From a virus: a stretch of DNA of 57,713 nucleotides. The stretch spans positions 1-57,713 of the IMG/VR virus record IMGVR_UViG_3300027865_000010; one strand, 5' to 3'. Position 1 is the stretch's first letter. Each line of letters opens with the position of its first letter. A program made the position numbers and the translations under genes. The notes beneath the pieces were generated by a model. It saw only the letters and a list, made by a program, of their open reading frames with translations. It had not been told where the DNA came from and searched no databases. This document shows, in pieces, positions 29,618 through 38,812 of this stretch.

Positions 29618-31498
29618 CTACTGAATGAGCTCGTCGTCCCATTCGGAGTCAGACAGCGGCACAGATGCGCGTAGCTGCTCATCAGAGATCGCAGCAATCT
29701 CGTGCAGCCGTGGCCATTTCTTGGTGCGGTACCAGATACCGACGCAGCCCAGGTTCACAGCCTGTGCAAAGTCGTCGGTGAAGCCTGCCTGCCGGTCAAT
29801 ACGGTAGATCTCGCCAGCAGCCATCGTGGTCACCTTGTCTTCGACGAGCGCCAGGAAGTCACGGATCAGTCCGGGGTCTTCCTGGCTGCTGTAGTCGGAG
29901 TCAAAGAACCGCAGCTGCTTACACTTGATCATTGCGCATGTCAGCAATAACGAGCGGCTCTTGTCCACGCGGTAGTGCGAGCGCGGATGATCTACTGTTG
30001 GAGCCACATGGTAGCACGGCTGCTGCTTGGCCGAGCGTACGTACATACATGGCATTACGCAGCGGCTAGGTACGCCGGACTGAATCAGGAACGTCTCACG
30101 AAGTGAGCCGGCACCCGTGTAGTCATGGCAGATCATGGTCGGGCGGAAGGCGTCCCAGTACTGCTTGATCTCGCGCGCCTCGCGTAGATGGTCATGCGGC
30201 GTGAGTAGCCGCTTGCCCCACAACACGTCGATCTTGCCGTCGTGTTTGACGCCAAGTAGTGCCACTGTCGTGAAGCTCAGCTTCTTCTCGCCACCGCCAC
30301 CCCAGTCTACACCCAGCACGCGCATCTGGTACTTACCACACTTGCCTTTGGCCACTGAGAAGTCGTTGGGGCCTAGGTTCGACACTGCTTCGATTTCCGT
30401 CAGCGTGACGATCTTGGCAGCTGTATCGTACGATTCGCCCAACACTTCGTTATAGAAAACATTCAGCGGCGTGTTACCTTTACCGGCCATCTTGGCCAGC
30501 AGCTCGGCCCACTTGTCTGGCTTCGCGTAGTGCAGCGGCATGATAATCTGCGGCACGTGATAGCCAGCTGACCCCCACACGCGTTTTGGGTAGCGGTGCA
30601 CCCAGCGCCCCATCCGCGGCGATATCGGCTTACCGCACTTGAAGCAGATCGTCGCGGGGTGTTCCTCGCTGATCCCGCTGTGGTACGGTCCGATGATCTT
30701 CTCAAGATGGAACTCCATAGTCGGGATGTTCCATGTTGGGCTGCCATGCGTGGTGCAGTGCATACACGGGATAAACCACTCTGCCTGCGATGACTCTGTC
30801 CACAGCGCCTCGAGCGTATTGTCCAGCGTCTTGGGTGTGCCAGTGAACTGCCGTAGCGCCCACTTGGAGGCCGACATCGTCTCACGGATGATCGGCAGGT
30901 GCTCGCGATTCATATCCTGGACTTCATCAATGGCGACCTTGTCTGCGGAAATACCGCGGACACGATCCGCATTGAGGAAGGCGAAGGAGAAGAGCATCTT
31001 CGAGCGGTTGCGGAAGCTACGATGCAGTACGCTGTTCACCGTGTCGGTTCCGGACCACAGATGCCGTACCGGGCTCTGGTCAATGAACGGTGCCACGAAC
31101 ATTGAGCTGAAGCGGCGCACTTGCTCGAACAGCGGCATCACATACAGCGTAGTAAGATCTGGGATGGATATCGACGTGGCGATGCCGTGCGCGGCTAGTG
31201 ACGTCGACTTGGAGACCTGGCGTCCGGTCTTGTATGTCAGCGATGACGGCATGCGGAACCTGAAAATCTCTTCGAACGGGAAGTGATTTATCAGCGAATA
31301 TGGCTCACCTTTGAGGTTCAGCAGCAGCGGCAATGCCTGCGCCAGCGTATCCATGCGCCCGCTCTCCATCATGGAGGTGAGGCCGGCTATGCGGTCGCCA
31401 GCAGACACGTCATCTGCGTCTTTTGCCGCGAGAAGTGGCCGTATTTGCTGGTGCGCTTGCTCTAGCGCATGCGGTTCGTCGAAGAGCAGCTGGTCCAT
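29618..31498 (-). CDS. terL: Terminase large subunit
   Basis: 626 residues. ATPase part: Walker A-like TGRQVSKST (91-99), Walker B VAIDEVQD (188-195), coupling motif TGTPKT (219-224). Nuclease part: GVDWG (396-400) with catalytic Asp398, HDYTGAGS (Asp459) and a final DDFAQAVN. Two Cys pairs (245/248, 285/288) between the domains suggest a zinc insert. It packages DNA into proheads. It is one of few minus-strand genes here and stands apart from portal or capsid genes; no small subunit is identified nearby. Confidence 0.93.
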   Translation of the reverse strand: MDQLLFDEPHALEQAHQQIRPLLAAKDADDVSAGDRIAGLTSMMESGRMDTLAQALPLLLNLKGEPYSLINHFPFEEIFRFRMPSSLTYKTGRQVSKSTSLAAHGIATSISIPDLTTLYVMPLFEQVRRFSSMFVAPFIDQSPVRHLWSGTDTVNSVLHRSFRNRSKMLFSFAFLNADRVRGISADKVAIDEVQDMNREHLPIIRETMSASKWALRQFTGTPKTLDNTLEALWTESSQAEWFIPCMHCTTHGSPTWNIPTMEFHLEKIIGPYHSGISEEHPATICFKCGKPISPRMGRWVHRYPKRVWGSAGYHVPQIIMPLHYAKPDKWAELLAKMAGKGNTPLNVFYNEVLGESYDTAAKIVTLTEIEAVSNLGPNDFSVAKGKCGKYQMRVLGVDWGGGGEKKLSFTTVALLGVKHDGKIDVLWGKRLLTPHDHLREAREIKQYWDAFRPTMICHDYTGAGSLRETFLIQSGVPSRCVMPCMYVRSAKQQPCYHVAPTVDHPRSHYRVDKSRSLLLTCAMIKCKQLRFFDSDYSSQEDPGLIRDFLALVEDKVTTMAAGEIYRIDRQAGFTDDFAQAVNLGCVGIWYRTKKWPRLHEIAAISDEQLRASVPLSDSEWDDELIQ

Positions 31499-31561
31499 GT
31501 TGACCCCGTGTTCGTCCTGACTTTACGACAAATCATCACCATCTGCCCCGCTAGGCTAATC

Positions 31562-31591
31562 TTGATGGTGATCCGCTATCTGTGATATGAT
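31562..31591 (+). promoter_or_regulatory. Promoter with extended -10 and operator-like half-site
   Basis: -35 TTGATG (31562-31567), 18-base spacer, TGA-TATGAT (-10 at 31586-31591). The -10 runs into ATGATAGCAC, half of the palindrome found at 39982 and 55960, suggesting regulated transcription of the 31643-38812 genes. Confidence 0.65.
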
Positions 31592-31642
31592 AGCACTGGC
31601 TTACTGAAATGTGAAGCCTCATACTCTCGGCCTGGAGCCGCT

Positions 31643-31879
31643 ATGGCAGTAACCAGAAATGCGCGGTTGTTCTTGGAGAGGGCAGGACTGCGGCCGACGT
31701 TCCGTCGCCCAGTACCGACCATGGTCCCCGGTGATAGTCTGATGCATGCGTATCCGTTGGATCGGCCATTGCCGCTCCCGGGCACGCTACGCGATGGCTT
31801 CCCGGCACCTGACCGTCCCTCTACTGGCGTCGATGAAGGTGACGTGAACGACCCGTGGCACATTGGACCGGAAGACTAA
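31643..31879 (+). CDS. Pro/Arg-rich small protein
   Basis: 78 residues, Arg/Pro-rich (GLRPTFRRPVPTMVPGD), probably disordered or forming an extended tail. First gene after the promoter at 31562. Unknown function. Confidence 0.65.
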   Translation: MAVTRNARLFLERAGLRPTFRRPVPTMVPGDSLMHAYPLDRPLPLPGTLRDGFPAPDRPSTGVDEGDVNDPWHIGPED

Positions 31880-31880
31880 C

Positions 31881-32039
31881 GTGTTCAAGAGCTGGCTAAC
31901 TACCGCCATCCTATTTGGAGCGGTTGGCATCGGCTGTGCGAGCCTCTGTGAGGGGCTCCCGGCCTTGATACCGCTTGTTTGTATGGGTGGTGCAATCTAC
32001 GTGGCGTACTGCGTCATGAAGGGTTTCACAACGCAGTGA
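31881..32039 (+). CDS. Small membrane protein (52 aa)
   Basis: GTG 31881 one base after the previous stop. Two membrane segments (LTTAILFGAVGIGCASL and LIPLVCMGGAIYVAYCVM). No family recognised. Confidence 0.6.
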   Translation: MFKSWLTTAILFGAVGIGCASLCEGLPALIPLVCMGGAIYVAYCVMKGFTTQ

Positions 32040-32067
32040 AACACACACCATGATAGGATAAGTAGCT

Positions 32068-32403
32068 ATGTGCTGGCTGGATTTTGTAGCTATCGTTGCT
32101 GCAACCGGGGCTATCGTAAATGCGTGGCTCCATCCCGACGGCCTGTTTGAGGACACGCGTGATTGGCTCAGTGTGCGGGCGCCCGCCATAGTCGCCCAGC
32201 TTGCTAGTTGCCGGTTGTGTCTCTCATATCATGTCGCGTTCTGGCTCATAGTGCTCCTCTATCTACCCAGCCTTTGGCTGATGCCGCCATGGAGTATGAT
32301 CGTCAAGGTGCCGATCTACTCTCTGGCGGCTACTCGTTTGTCCATCCTCATTGGTCTCTATACTGACCGCTGGGGGCTCGAGGACGATCCTGAAAATAGC
32401 TAG
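32068..32403 (+). CDS. Membrane protein, DUF1360-like
   Basis: 111 residues with three hydrophobic stretches. The central SCRLCLSYHVAFWLIVLL resembles the CxxC-x-SxxV core of DUF1360 membrane proteins. ATG after GATAAGTAGCT. Function unknown in the family. Confidence 0.65.
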   Translation: MCWLDFVAIVAATGAIVNAWLHPDGLFEDTRDWLSVRAPAIVAQLASCRLCLSYHVAFWLIVLLYLPSLWLMPPWSMIVKVPIYSLAATRLSILIGLYTDRWGLEDDPENS

Positions 32404-32409
32404 TCAATT

Positions 32410-32425
32410 TTGTTCACAGGAACAA
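32410..32425. promoter_or_regulatory. Palindrome TTGTTCACAGGAACAA (site 3 of 6)
   Basis: Lies directly before the ATG at 32428; its right arm contains AGGA, the only ribosome-site-like sequence for this gene. An mRNA hairpin here would hide that site, so translational control is plausible. Confidence 0.6.
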
Positions 32426-32427
32426 GT

Positions 32428-32835
32428 ATGGCTGAACGTAAACGATTCAATGAGCAGGTTGCTGAGCGCCTCACAGAGGCTGTCCGCACGCTGCTCGACG
32501 ATGTGCCAGAGCTGGATGGTGTTGCGATCGCATTGACCTATAATCCGTCCGTTGGTGACCCCCTGCCCCAGTGTTTGGTGCTAGGCAATCCCCACGATCC
32601 GGACTTGCTCGGTCGCATGTGCTTGCAGTCCGTGCGTCTGCTACAGACGCACACAGAAGGCATGGCAGCCCACTTCGCATTGGCAGCGCAGACACGTGAT
32701 ACGCTGCAGAAGGAAATAGATGCCCTCAAGCAACAGTCCGCCGAAGCCGCGCCGCAAGGTGCCGGGCAAGCGGAAGGTGCAGCTACCAGGGATTCCGCGT
32801 TTGGCGGACCTCCTGACTCATCTCAAGATCACTGA
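32428..32835 (+). CDS. Hypothetical protein (135 aa)
   Basis: Helical N-terminus (NEQVAERLTEAVRTLLDDVPELD), then a compact alpha/beta-like middle and a low-complexity Gly/Ala tail. Ends inside the RNase H-like gene, which overlaps it by 116 bases. Confidence 0.7.
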   Translation: MAERKRFNEQVAERLTEAVRTLLDDVPELDGVAIALTYNPSVGDPLPQCLVLGNPHDPDLLGRMCLQSVRLLQTHTEGMAAHFALAAQTRDTLQKEIDALKQQSAEAAPQGAGQAEGAATRDSAFGGPPDSSQDH

Positions 32836-33370
32836 CTGGGACGTAATCATCATAGGGGACGGCTCCGGCACGGGCTGGAAGCAAGGAGCAGGCTGGGCCT
32901 CGGTACTCATCGACAGGATGAGCGGCGCACGTAAGCTCTTCTTTGGCGCCATGAACACAGGGACGATCACACTGGGTGAGCTCTTCCCGTATCTGCATGC
33001 GTTGTCCTGGTATACCGGTAAAGACGGACCAGGACGCAATCGACGGCTGGAAGCCCAGCAGGCAGGCCGTCAGATGCAGGCGCATCTCATCACCGATTCA
33101 GAGATCATCGCAACAGCTGGTAACCATCCAGCATCACGACGGTCCCATCGCGAACTCTGGTCCGCATTCAACGAGTACCAGAAGCGCGGTTTCGTACTCA
33201 GCTTTCATTTCGTTGCGCGCGATCGGGTCAATCTGAACGTCCTGGTCGACGAGGTCGCACGTCAGGCACGACTTGACGTTGTAGACACGTACGGGCGTGC
33301 GGTGACGAAGCTTCAACGGCGTTATCCTGGGATACCAGACGATGTCTCAATCTACGATTTCTCGACCTAA
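32720..33370 (+). CDS. RNase H-like protein
   Basis: 216 residues. DVIIIGDGSGTGWKQGAGW, GTITLGELFPYLHALSW and HLITDSEIIATA give the order Asp, Glu, Asp expected of RNase HI-type folds. It could remove RNA primers or act on RNA-DNA hybrids in replication. The first ~35 basic residues (PPKPRRKVPGKRKVQ) overlap the previous gene, so the start may be later. Confidence 0.75.
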   Translation: MPSSNSPPKPRRKVPGKRKVQLPGIPRLADLLTHLKITDWDVIIIGDGSGTGWKQGAGWASVLIDRMSGARKLFFGAMNTGTITLGELFPYLHALSWYTGKDGPGRNRRLEAQQAGRQMQAHLITDSEIIATAGNHPASRRSHRELWSAFNEYQKRGFVLSFHFVARDRVNLNVLVDEVARQARLDVVDTYGRAVTKLQRRYPGIPDDVSIYDFST

Positions 33371-33797
33371 AGCGGCCATCTACCATCCTGAGCTGTACTT
33401 CGATGATACGCCGCTTGTGCTTATCCGCTTCTTTGAGGGGCGCGTGCGCTGCATACGGCGCAACACGCCTACACAGCACTATCGTTTTCACTACGGACAG
33501 GTACGTACCGGCCGCTCCTGGGGCGATACTGCAGAGGGATTTGTACGCCTTAGCGCCGGCAAAACGCCACATCTGATCGTATGCGATTTGCCTTTGGCAG
33601 CTGCGGGTCCGCGAATCATGCTGAACTCGATCGTGAAGGTCGAAAACACGGCCAAAAACAGTACTATCTATCGACATCCATACTTCCATACACACAACAC
33701 GAAAGCGTCCGTATTCGCAGACGAAGGCACCGACACTCGGGAAGCCCGTCGTATTCGAATCCGGCCGACATCTGATAATGGCGACACCGACGAGTGA
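33342..33797 (+). CDS. Hypothetical protein with RRIRIR tail
   Basis: 151 residues, beta-rich (LIRFFEGRVRCIRR...HYGQVRTGRSW). The C-terminus EARRIRIRPTSDNGDTDE carries the recurring tail motif at about residues 136-141. Overlaps both the RNase H-like gene and the GHKL ATPase gene by a few codons, so the three are likely translated together. Confidence 0.72.
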   Translation: MSQSTISRPKAAIYHPELYFDDTPLVLIRFFEGRVRCIRRNTPTQHYRFHYGQVRTGRSWGDTAEGFVRLSAGKTPHLIVCDLPLAAAGPRIMLNSIVKVENTAKNSTIYRHPYFHTHNTKASVFADEGTDTREARRIRIRPTSDNGDTDE

Positions 33798-35610
33798 GCG
33801 GCGTAGTTTTCAGACACACAGCGCGCTGCTGGTTAGCGTAATCAAGCGCCAGGCCGGCAGCCTGTGGAGGGGCATCATCGAGGGCGTTATGAACTCCATC
33901 GATGCCGGTGCCTCACAATGTACAATCTTGCTCGATCAGGATAGCCTGACTATCCGGGACGACGGGAAGGGATTTCGCTCGCAAGAAGACGTCGAGCACT
34001 ACTTCGAGGTCTTTGGGCAGCCGCACGACGATCGGGAGCAGAAGGAGTTTGGGGCCTTTCGTATGGGGCGCGGCCAGCTCTTTGCCTACGGCGTAAACGC
34101 GTGGCGCTCCGGTACCTTCGCGATGGACATCGACATCAACACGGACGGACTGGATTACGTCCTGCGCAGCGGACTGCCGCATCACGATGGCTGCGAGATA
34201 CGCGTAGCGCTCTACAAGCCACTGTCCCACACCGATCTTCGGGGCGCATGCGATAACCTTCGGCAGGCTATCCGCTTTCCACGGGTACCTGTCACGCTAA
34301 ATAACCTGCAGCTGCAGAAGGATCCAACAAAGATCAACTGGGATCTTGAGCTGCCCGAGGGCGACATCCGTTTCAAGGAATACGGAAACCTGGTTGTCTA
34401 TAATCAGGGCATCAAGGTACTGGATTTCACCCGGTTCCACTTGGGCATCGGCGGCGACGTTGTAACGAAGAAGCCGATCCTGGTCAATTTTGCACGCAAT
34501 GACGTGATGGAGAACTGTCCGACGTGGCAGGTGATCAAGAAAGCTATTGCAGCCCATGTCGTTGAGCGGGATACCAATACGCGCGATACACGCGACCGCG
34601 AACAACGTGAGCGCGCTGCACGCGTGTCTGCAAATCGTCGCCGTCGTCTCACCGAGGCAGATCGTGTCCGCCTTGTCAATCAGGCACGCGACAAGGAGCT
34701 GACACTCAGGCAGTTTGAGAACGCGGGCGTCTTCATGTACCACGGACGACGCGTTAACCCAAATGTGCGCGCAGTGTTTAAGGTGGCAAATGGCCGCGTA
34801 ACTCTGCCACCAGCGGGTACCTATGCAGGCACCTATTCGGGCGGCACCGTTGCACGTCTCCAAAGCTATAAGCTAGCCTGCGTGCTCAATCGCGGGATGC
34901 TGGAACGCTTCAACGTTGCGAGCGGGCAAGAGCTGGTAGCAGTAGTCAACCGCATACTGGGCCAGTGGCACTCGAAGCGTCTTAGCTACGTGGCGTGGCG
35001 CGACCTCGAGTCCGTGCTTGACAAGAAGTGCTCACTTGTATCAGACGACCTGCTAATGCCGTTTGAGCGCATTGTGATCAGGGTACTGCGCGAGAAGCGT
35101 AAGTATCTATACGGTACAGGCCGTTTCGGTCCGCCGAATCCGGAGATGCGCGAAATTATGGCAGGGCTGGGCCCTAACGAGTCGTGGACTGACGGAAGGT
35201 CAGTCATAGCGCTTAACAGGGATACCATACGGCGTTTGGGCGCGGGCCCAATCGCGTGGCAGAAATACGCTGCGCTACTCATGCATGAGTACTGCCATCT
35301 CCGCCCGTCAACGCGTCAGCGACATGTGCATTCCGCTGCATTCTATAAGCGGTACCACGACCTGGCATTCAACGATTTTGCGGTAGCACACTTCACGTAT
35401 GAGTGCTCACGCGTAATGGCAGCATACGCAAGCGCAGAGAACACGCTTACTGACGACCAACTAGCAGAAGCACGCGCCGCTGCGGTCGAAGCACGGACTG
35501 CACATACCTTCGTTGATGACCATCCAGCGCTGATGCTGCCGCAAGAAGCGGCACTCATTCCGCGGACAACAGCAATTGTTGCAGAACCCGCAGCAGAGGT
35601 TACCACATGA
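33778..35610 (+). CDS. GHKL ATPase fused to an HExxH metallopeptidase-like region
   Basis: 610 residues. N-terminal Hsp90/MutL-type ATP site: N-box EGVMNSIDAGAS (Glu35, Asn39), DDGKGF (61-66) and a GAFRMGRGQLFAYG lid. The C-terminal part has LLMHEYCHL with HEYCH at 503-507, followed by RHVHSAAFYKRYHDL, resembling zincin peptidases such as SprT-like or gluzincin types. A central Arg/Glu-rich helix joins them. I know no characterised protein of this layout. It could be an ATP-driven protease, a chaperone or an anti-defence factor; none is proven. Confidence 0.8.
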   Translation: MATPTSERRSFQTHSALLVSVIKRQAGSLWRGIIEGVMNSIDAGASQCTILLDQDSLTIRDDGKGFRSQEDVEHYFEVFGQPHDDREQKEFGAFRMGRGQLFAYGVNAWRSGTFAMDIDINTDGLDYVLRSGLPHHDGCEIRVALYKPLSHTDLRGACDNLRQAIRFPRVPVTLNNLQLQKDPTKINWDLELPEGDIRFKEYGNLVVYNQGIKVLDFTRFHLGIGGDVVTKKPILVNFARNDVMENCPTWQVIKKAIAAHVVERDTNTRDTRDREQRERAARVSANRRRRLTEADRVRLVNQARDKELTLRQFENAGVFMYHGRRVNPNVRAVFKVANGRVTLPPAGTYAGTYSGGTVARLQSYKLACVLNRGMLERFNVASGQELVAVVNRILGQWHSKRLSYVAWRDLESVLDKKCSLVSDDLLMPFERIVIRVLREKRKYLYGTGRFGPPNPEMREIMAGLGPNESWTDGRSVIALNRDTIRRLGAGPIAWQKYAALLMHEYCHLRPSTRQRHVHSAAFYKRYHDLAFNDFAVAHFTYECSRVMAAYASAENTLTDDQLAEARAAAVEARTAHTFVDDHPALMLPQEAALIPRTTAIVAEPAAEVTT

Positions 35611-35945
35611 AAACGCACACGGTGGGCGTACAAATGCCTGTAGCGTTGCACGGCCGTGAGATCAAAATCGTCGAGACGACGCTCGAGCTCCCGCGAACGT
35701 ACCAGCCACAGGAAGGACAGTGGTTCTACCATCCGATCTTCAACGGGCTGATGCCGCTGGGGCCGATCTTTTTCGACGGATTCAGGGGGTGGGTGGTAAT
35801 TACAACCGCCGGTGTTGCATACGACTATACGCGTACGCTAACGGAGTGGCTTAATGCGCACCCCGTGTGGTCTGAGACAGAACACCCATTCATCGAGCCA
35901 AGCAGTATAGTGCTGGCTGACGACACTGACAACGAGGAGCCATAG
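35607..35945 (+). CDS. Small hypothetical protein after the GHKL gene
   Basis: 112 residues, ATGA overlap with the GHKL-peptidase gene, so probably made with it. Beta-rich, with Phe/Tyr/Trp in the centre (EGQWFYHPIFNGLMPLGP) and an acidic end. Could be a partner or inhibitor of the upstream protein; no family recognised. Confidence 0.7.
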   Translation: MKTHTVGVQMPVALHGREIKIVETTLELPRTYQPQEGQWFYHPIFNGLMPLGPIFFDGFRGWVVITTAGVAYDYTRTLTEWLNAHPVWSETEHPFIEPSSIVLADDTDNEEP

Positions 35946-35946
35946 C

Positions 35947-38055
35947 ATGGCAAAGAAGACACAGGGCGTGCGCGAACACGCGGGGCTTGTCGCCCAGATC
36001 CGGCGCCACGACCGCGCATACTACTGCGAGGGCATCAAAAACGTCACTGATCGGCAGTACGACACGCTCATGGATCGACTCGTTGCGCTTGAGCTGTGGG
36101 ATCCCGCGCTGTGCTCGCCTGACAGCCCCACGCAGCGCGTTGGCGGCAAGCCTCTCAAGGGCCTGCCAAAGGTCACGCACGCAGTACCAATGCTGTCCAT
36201 CGACAACAGCTTCGATCTCGGTGGGCTCAGCGCCTTCCACGCGCGCACGGCTGCTGCCGTAGATGACGACCTGCGGTACGTCCTCGACTACAAGATCGAC
36301 GGCATGGCCGTGGCGCTCATCTACGAGGATGGCATGCTCAAACAAGCTGTTACTCGCGGCGACGGCAAAGTTGGCAGCGACATCACAGCGCATGCCCGCG
36401 CGATGGCCAGCGTACCGCACGAGCTGCTTCCGCCAGATGGCGGCACGGCCCTGGTGCTGGACACACGCGGTCGCATCGAGATTCGGGGCGAGGCGTTCAT
36501 CGGTAACGAGGACTTTGCTGCCGTCCAGAAAGAGCGGCGACTCGCGGGGAAAGAGCCGCATAGCTGCTCGCGCAACGCTACCACCGGTGCGTGTAAGTCT
36601 AAGCGGCCAGGCGACATCGTTGAAAACCGGGTGCAGTTTGTTGCGCACGGCATCGGCGCCATCGCGTTCCTCCCGCCGTCCATACGTGAGTCGTACTGGG
36701 CGCTGATGCGCACGCTGCAGGCCTTTGGCATCCCGACCATTCAAGACGCTACCGGGCCAATGGCCTTCGAGTCGCTCTTCACGGCGATCCAGAAGAAGAC
36801 AGCCGCAATGGCAGCAGAGGACTTCGAGCTGGACTACCCGATCGACGGGCTGGTGCTGAAGGTCGATAGCTTTGCTGCGCGCAAGACGATCGGGCACTCG
36901 TCCAAGCATGTTGGCTGGGCCGTGGCCTACAAGTGGAAGCTCTTTGAGGAAGAGACCAAGGTTACTCGGCTGGAGACGCAGGTCGGTAAGACCGGCATCA
37001 TCACGCCCGTAGTCTACTTCGAGCCGGTTGAGGTTGCTGGTGCCGTACTGCAGAAGGCGACGCTACACAACTTCAACTACGTCGAGGACATGGACATCCG
37101 CATGGGCGACACGATCGTCGTGGAGCGGGCCGGCCAGGTGATTCCCAAGGTGCGCGCAGTCCTGACAGACCGGCGGAAGCCCACGGCGCCGCTCCGGCAG
37201 CCACTGATGATCCCGGGCAAGTGTCCTGTGTGCAGCGCCAAGACGAAGGTCACCGGGCGCAGGGCGGGTCACATCCACGTCCGCTGCACCGCGACAGCCC
37301 TGAAATGCCCAGCACAGCTACAGGGCCTCATCGAGAGCGCGGGCGAGCGCACCCGGCTGGACATCGACGGCCTGGGCGAAAAGCTCGTTTCTGGGCTGAT
37401 CGAGAAGAAGATCGTGAAATCCTTCCCAGACCTGTGGCGCCTGAAAGGCCACAGGAAGGCCATAGAGGGCCTCGAGCGAATGGGGCCTAAACGGACGTCG
37501 AAGCTGCTGGAGGCGCTAGAGGGGGCAAAATCACGCGAATCCTGGCGTTTGCTGGCCTCTCTGGCGATTCCGCACGTCGGCCGGACGCTTTCTGAGCTGT
37601 TTACTACCACCTGCGGGGGGATAGACGGCCTGCGCGAGACGCCCGAGGCCGAATTGCTGGAGTACGAGGGCATCGGCACTGCCGTGGTCACATCGCTGAC
37701 GAAGTGGTTCTCGCTGAAGCGCAACCAGCAGCTGCTGGAGGATCTACGGGAACTTGGACTCAATCTTGGCTCGAACGATGAGATCCCGTCGATACTGCCC
37801 GCCGGACCGCAGCCGCTGGCCGGCAAGAAGATCTGCGCTACTGGCAAGCTGGTCGGCTATTCGCGTGAGAGCATCAAGGCCTGCATCAAGGACGCCGGCG
37901 GTACGGCACAGTCGAGCCTGTCGAAGGGTACGGACTACCTGGTAGCCGGCGAGAAGGCCGGCAGCAAGCTGGCAAAGGCGCAGTCGTTGGGGATCGCCGT
38001 GCTCACAGAGCAGGAGTTCACAGCGCTACTGGGCGAGACGGCAGATGCTAAATGA
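35947..38055 (+). CDS. ligA: NAD-dependent DNA ligase
   Basis: 702 residues, full length for LigA. Adenylation site YKIDGMAV with Lys116, OB-fold region with VERAGQVIPKV, a four-Cys zinc finger (CPVC...RCTATALKCP), helix-hairpin-helix segments and a C-terminal BRCT domain (GKKICATGKLVGYSRESIK). Joins nicks in replication and repair using NAD+. Many phages carry ATP ligases; complete NAD-dependent forms are less usual. Its end overlaps the next start. Confidence 0.96.
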   Translation: MAKKTQGVREHAGLVAQIRRHDRAYYCEGIKNVTDRQYDTLMDRLVALELWDPALCSPDSPTQRVGGKPLKGLPKVTHAVPMLSIDNSFDLGGLSAFHARTAAAVDDDLRYVLDYKIDGMAVALIYEDGMLKQAVTRGDGKVGSDITAHARAMASVPHELLPPDGGTALVLDTRGRIEIRGEAFIGNEDFAAVQKERRLAGKEPHSCSRNATTGACKSKRPGDIVENRVQFVAHGIGAIAFLPPSIRESYWALMRTLQAFGIPTIQDATGPMAFESLFTAIQKKTAAMAAEDFELDYPIDGLVLKVDSFAARKTIGHSSKHVGWAVAYKWKLFEEETKVTRLETQVGKTGIITPVVYFEPVEVAGAVLQKATLHNFNYVEDMDIRMGDTIVVERAGQVIPKVRAVLTDRRKPTAPLRQPLMIPGKCPVCSAKTKVTGRRAGHIHVRCTATALKCPAQLQGLIESAGERTRLDIDGLGEKLVSGLIEKKIVKSFPDLWRLKGHRKAIEGLERMGPKRTSKLLEALEGAKSRESWRLLASLAIPHVGRTLSELFTTTCGGIDGLRETPEAELLEYEGIGTAVVTSLTKWFSLKRNQQLLEDLRELGLNLGSNDEIPSILPAGPQPLAGKKICATGKLVGYSRESIKACIKDAGGTAQSSLSKGTDYLVAGEKAGSKLAKAQSLGIAVLTEQEFTALLGETADAK

Positions 38056-38812
38056 GCCCAAGCTAGTTACGATCAGGCCTGCCTACGAAAGTGGCAACGA
38101 CATGCCGCTCGCTGCCTACTACGTAACCGGCACCGAGGAAACGTTGGCCGTGCACCGCAACAAAAAGGACAGGTGGTCGATCACACATGTGCCCTCTGGC
38201 CGCGCAATGAAGCACGGTATCTTTCACCGCGAAGCGGCTGAGGATCTTGCATCGTGGGTGTGGCTGAACATCGTTGACAGGGAGGGCTGGCAGAGCAGCG
38301 ACGTCGAGACAGTTTCTGCCGCCGCCGGGGCTTATGTGCGGTCTCGCTGGAAAGATTGGCACAAACAAGCCGCAACGCGAACGCCGCTTCTGTTTGGAAC
38401 GAGACCGGACATGAGCAAGGCTGAGGAACAGTACGGCAAGCTGATCGAGGCACTTGCAACGCAGCAGAAGGAGCTCGAAGCACGTGAACGCGCGATCGAG
38501 CAGCGTGAGGAAGATCTGTTATCGCAGAACCGCATAATGGATACGGCGCAGGAGGTGCTTGCGGTGCGTCAGCGCGCGTTGCAGACGCAGGTACAGGCGA
38601 CCCAAACGCGGGAGCAGCTAGCAGTAACAACGCACCAGCAGCTAAACCGGCGGGCCGCGGAGCTCGAACGGCTCCGCGGCCGCATTCTTGGCGCTATCCA
38701 GAGGATATCGCCGCAGGACGTTGTGCCCGATTGCGAGGCTACGCGTGCGCTGCGACGGATCCATTTCCGTGAACCGACGCCGCCTGAAGAAGCTGACCCC
38801 GAAAACAGCTGA
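38045..38812 (+). CDS. Coiled-coil protein with RRIHFR tail
   Basis: 255 residues. N-terminal ~110 residues look globular (beta-rich with Trp); then a long coiled coil (QQKELEARERAIEQREEDLL) and the tail LRRIHFREPTPPEEADPENS with the recurring motif at about 237-242. Begins inside the ligase stop codon region. Unknown function. Confidence 0.72.
   Translation: MLNEPKLVTIRPAYESGNDMPLAAYYVTGTEETLAVHRNKKDRWSITHVPSGRAMKHGIFHREAAEDLASWVWLNIVDREGWQSSDVETVSAAAGAYVRSRWKDWHKQAATRTPLLFGTRPDMSKAEEQYGKLIEALATQQKELEARERAIEQREEDLLSQNRIMDTAQEVLAVRQRALQTQVQATQTREQLAVTTHQQLNRRAAELERLRGRILGAIQRISPQDVVPDCEATRALRRIHFREPTPPEEADPENS

Noticed and set aside
35890-36909. 339-codon minus-strand frame inside DNA ligase
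   Set aside because: Entirely antisense to LigA, which has all motifs; no independent support.
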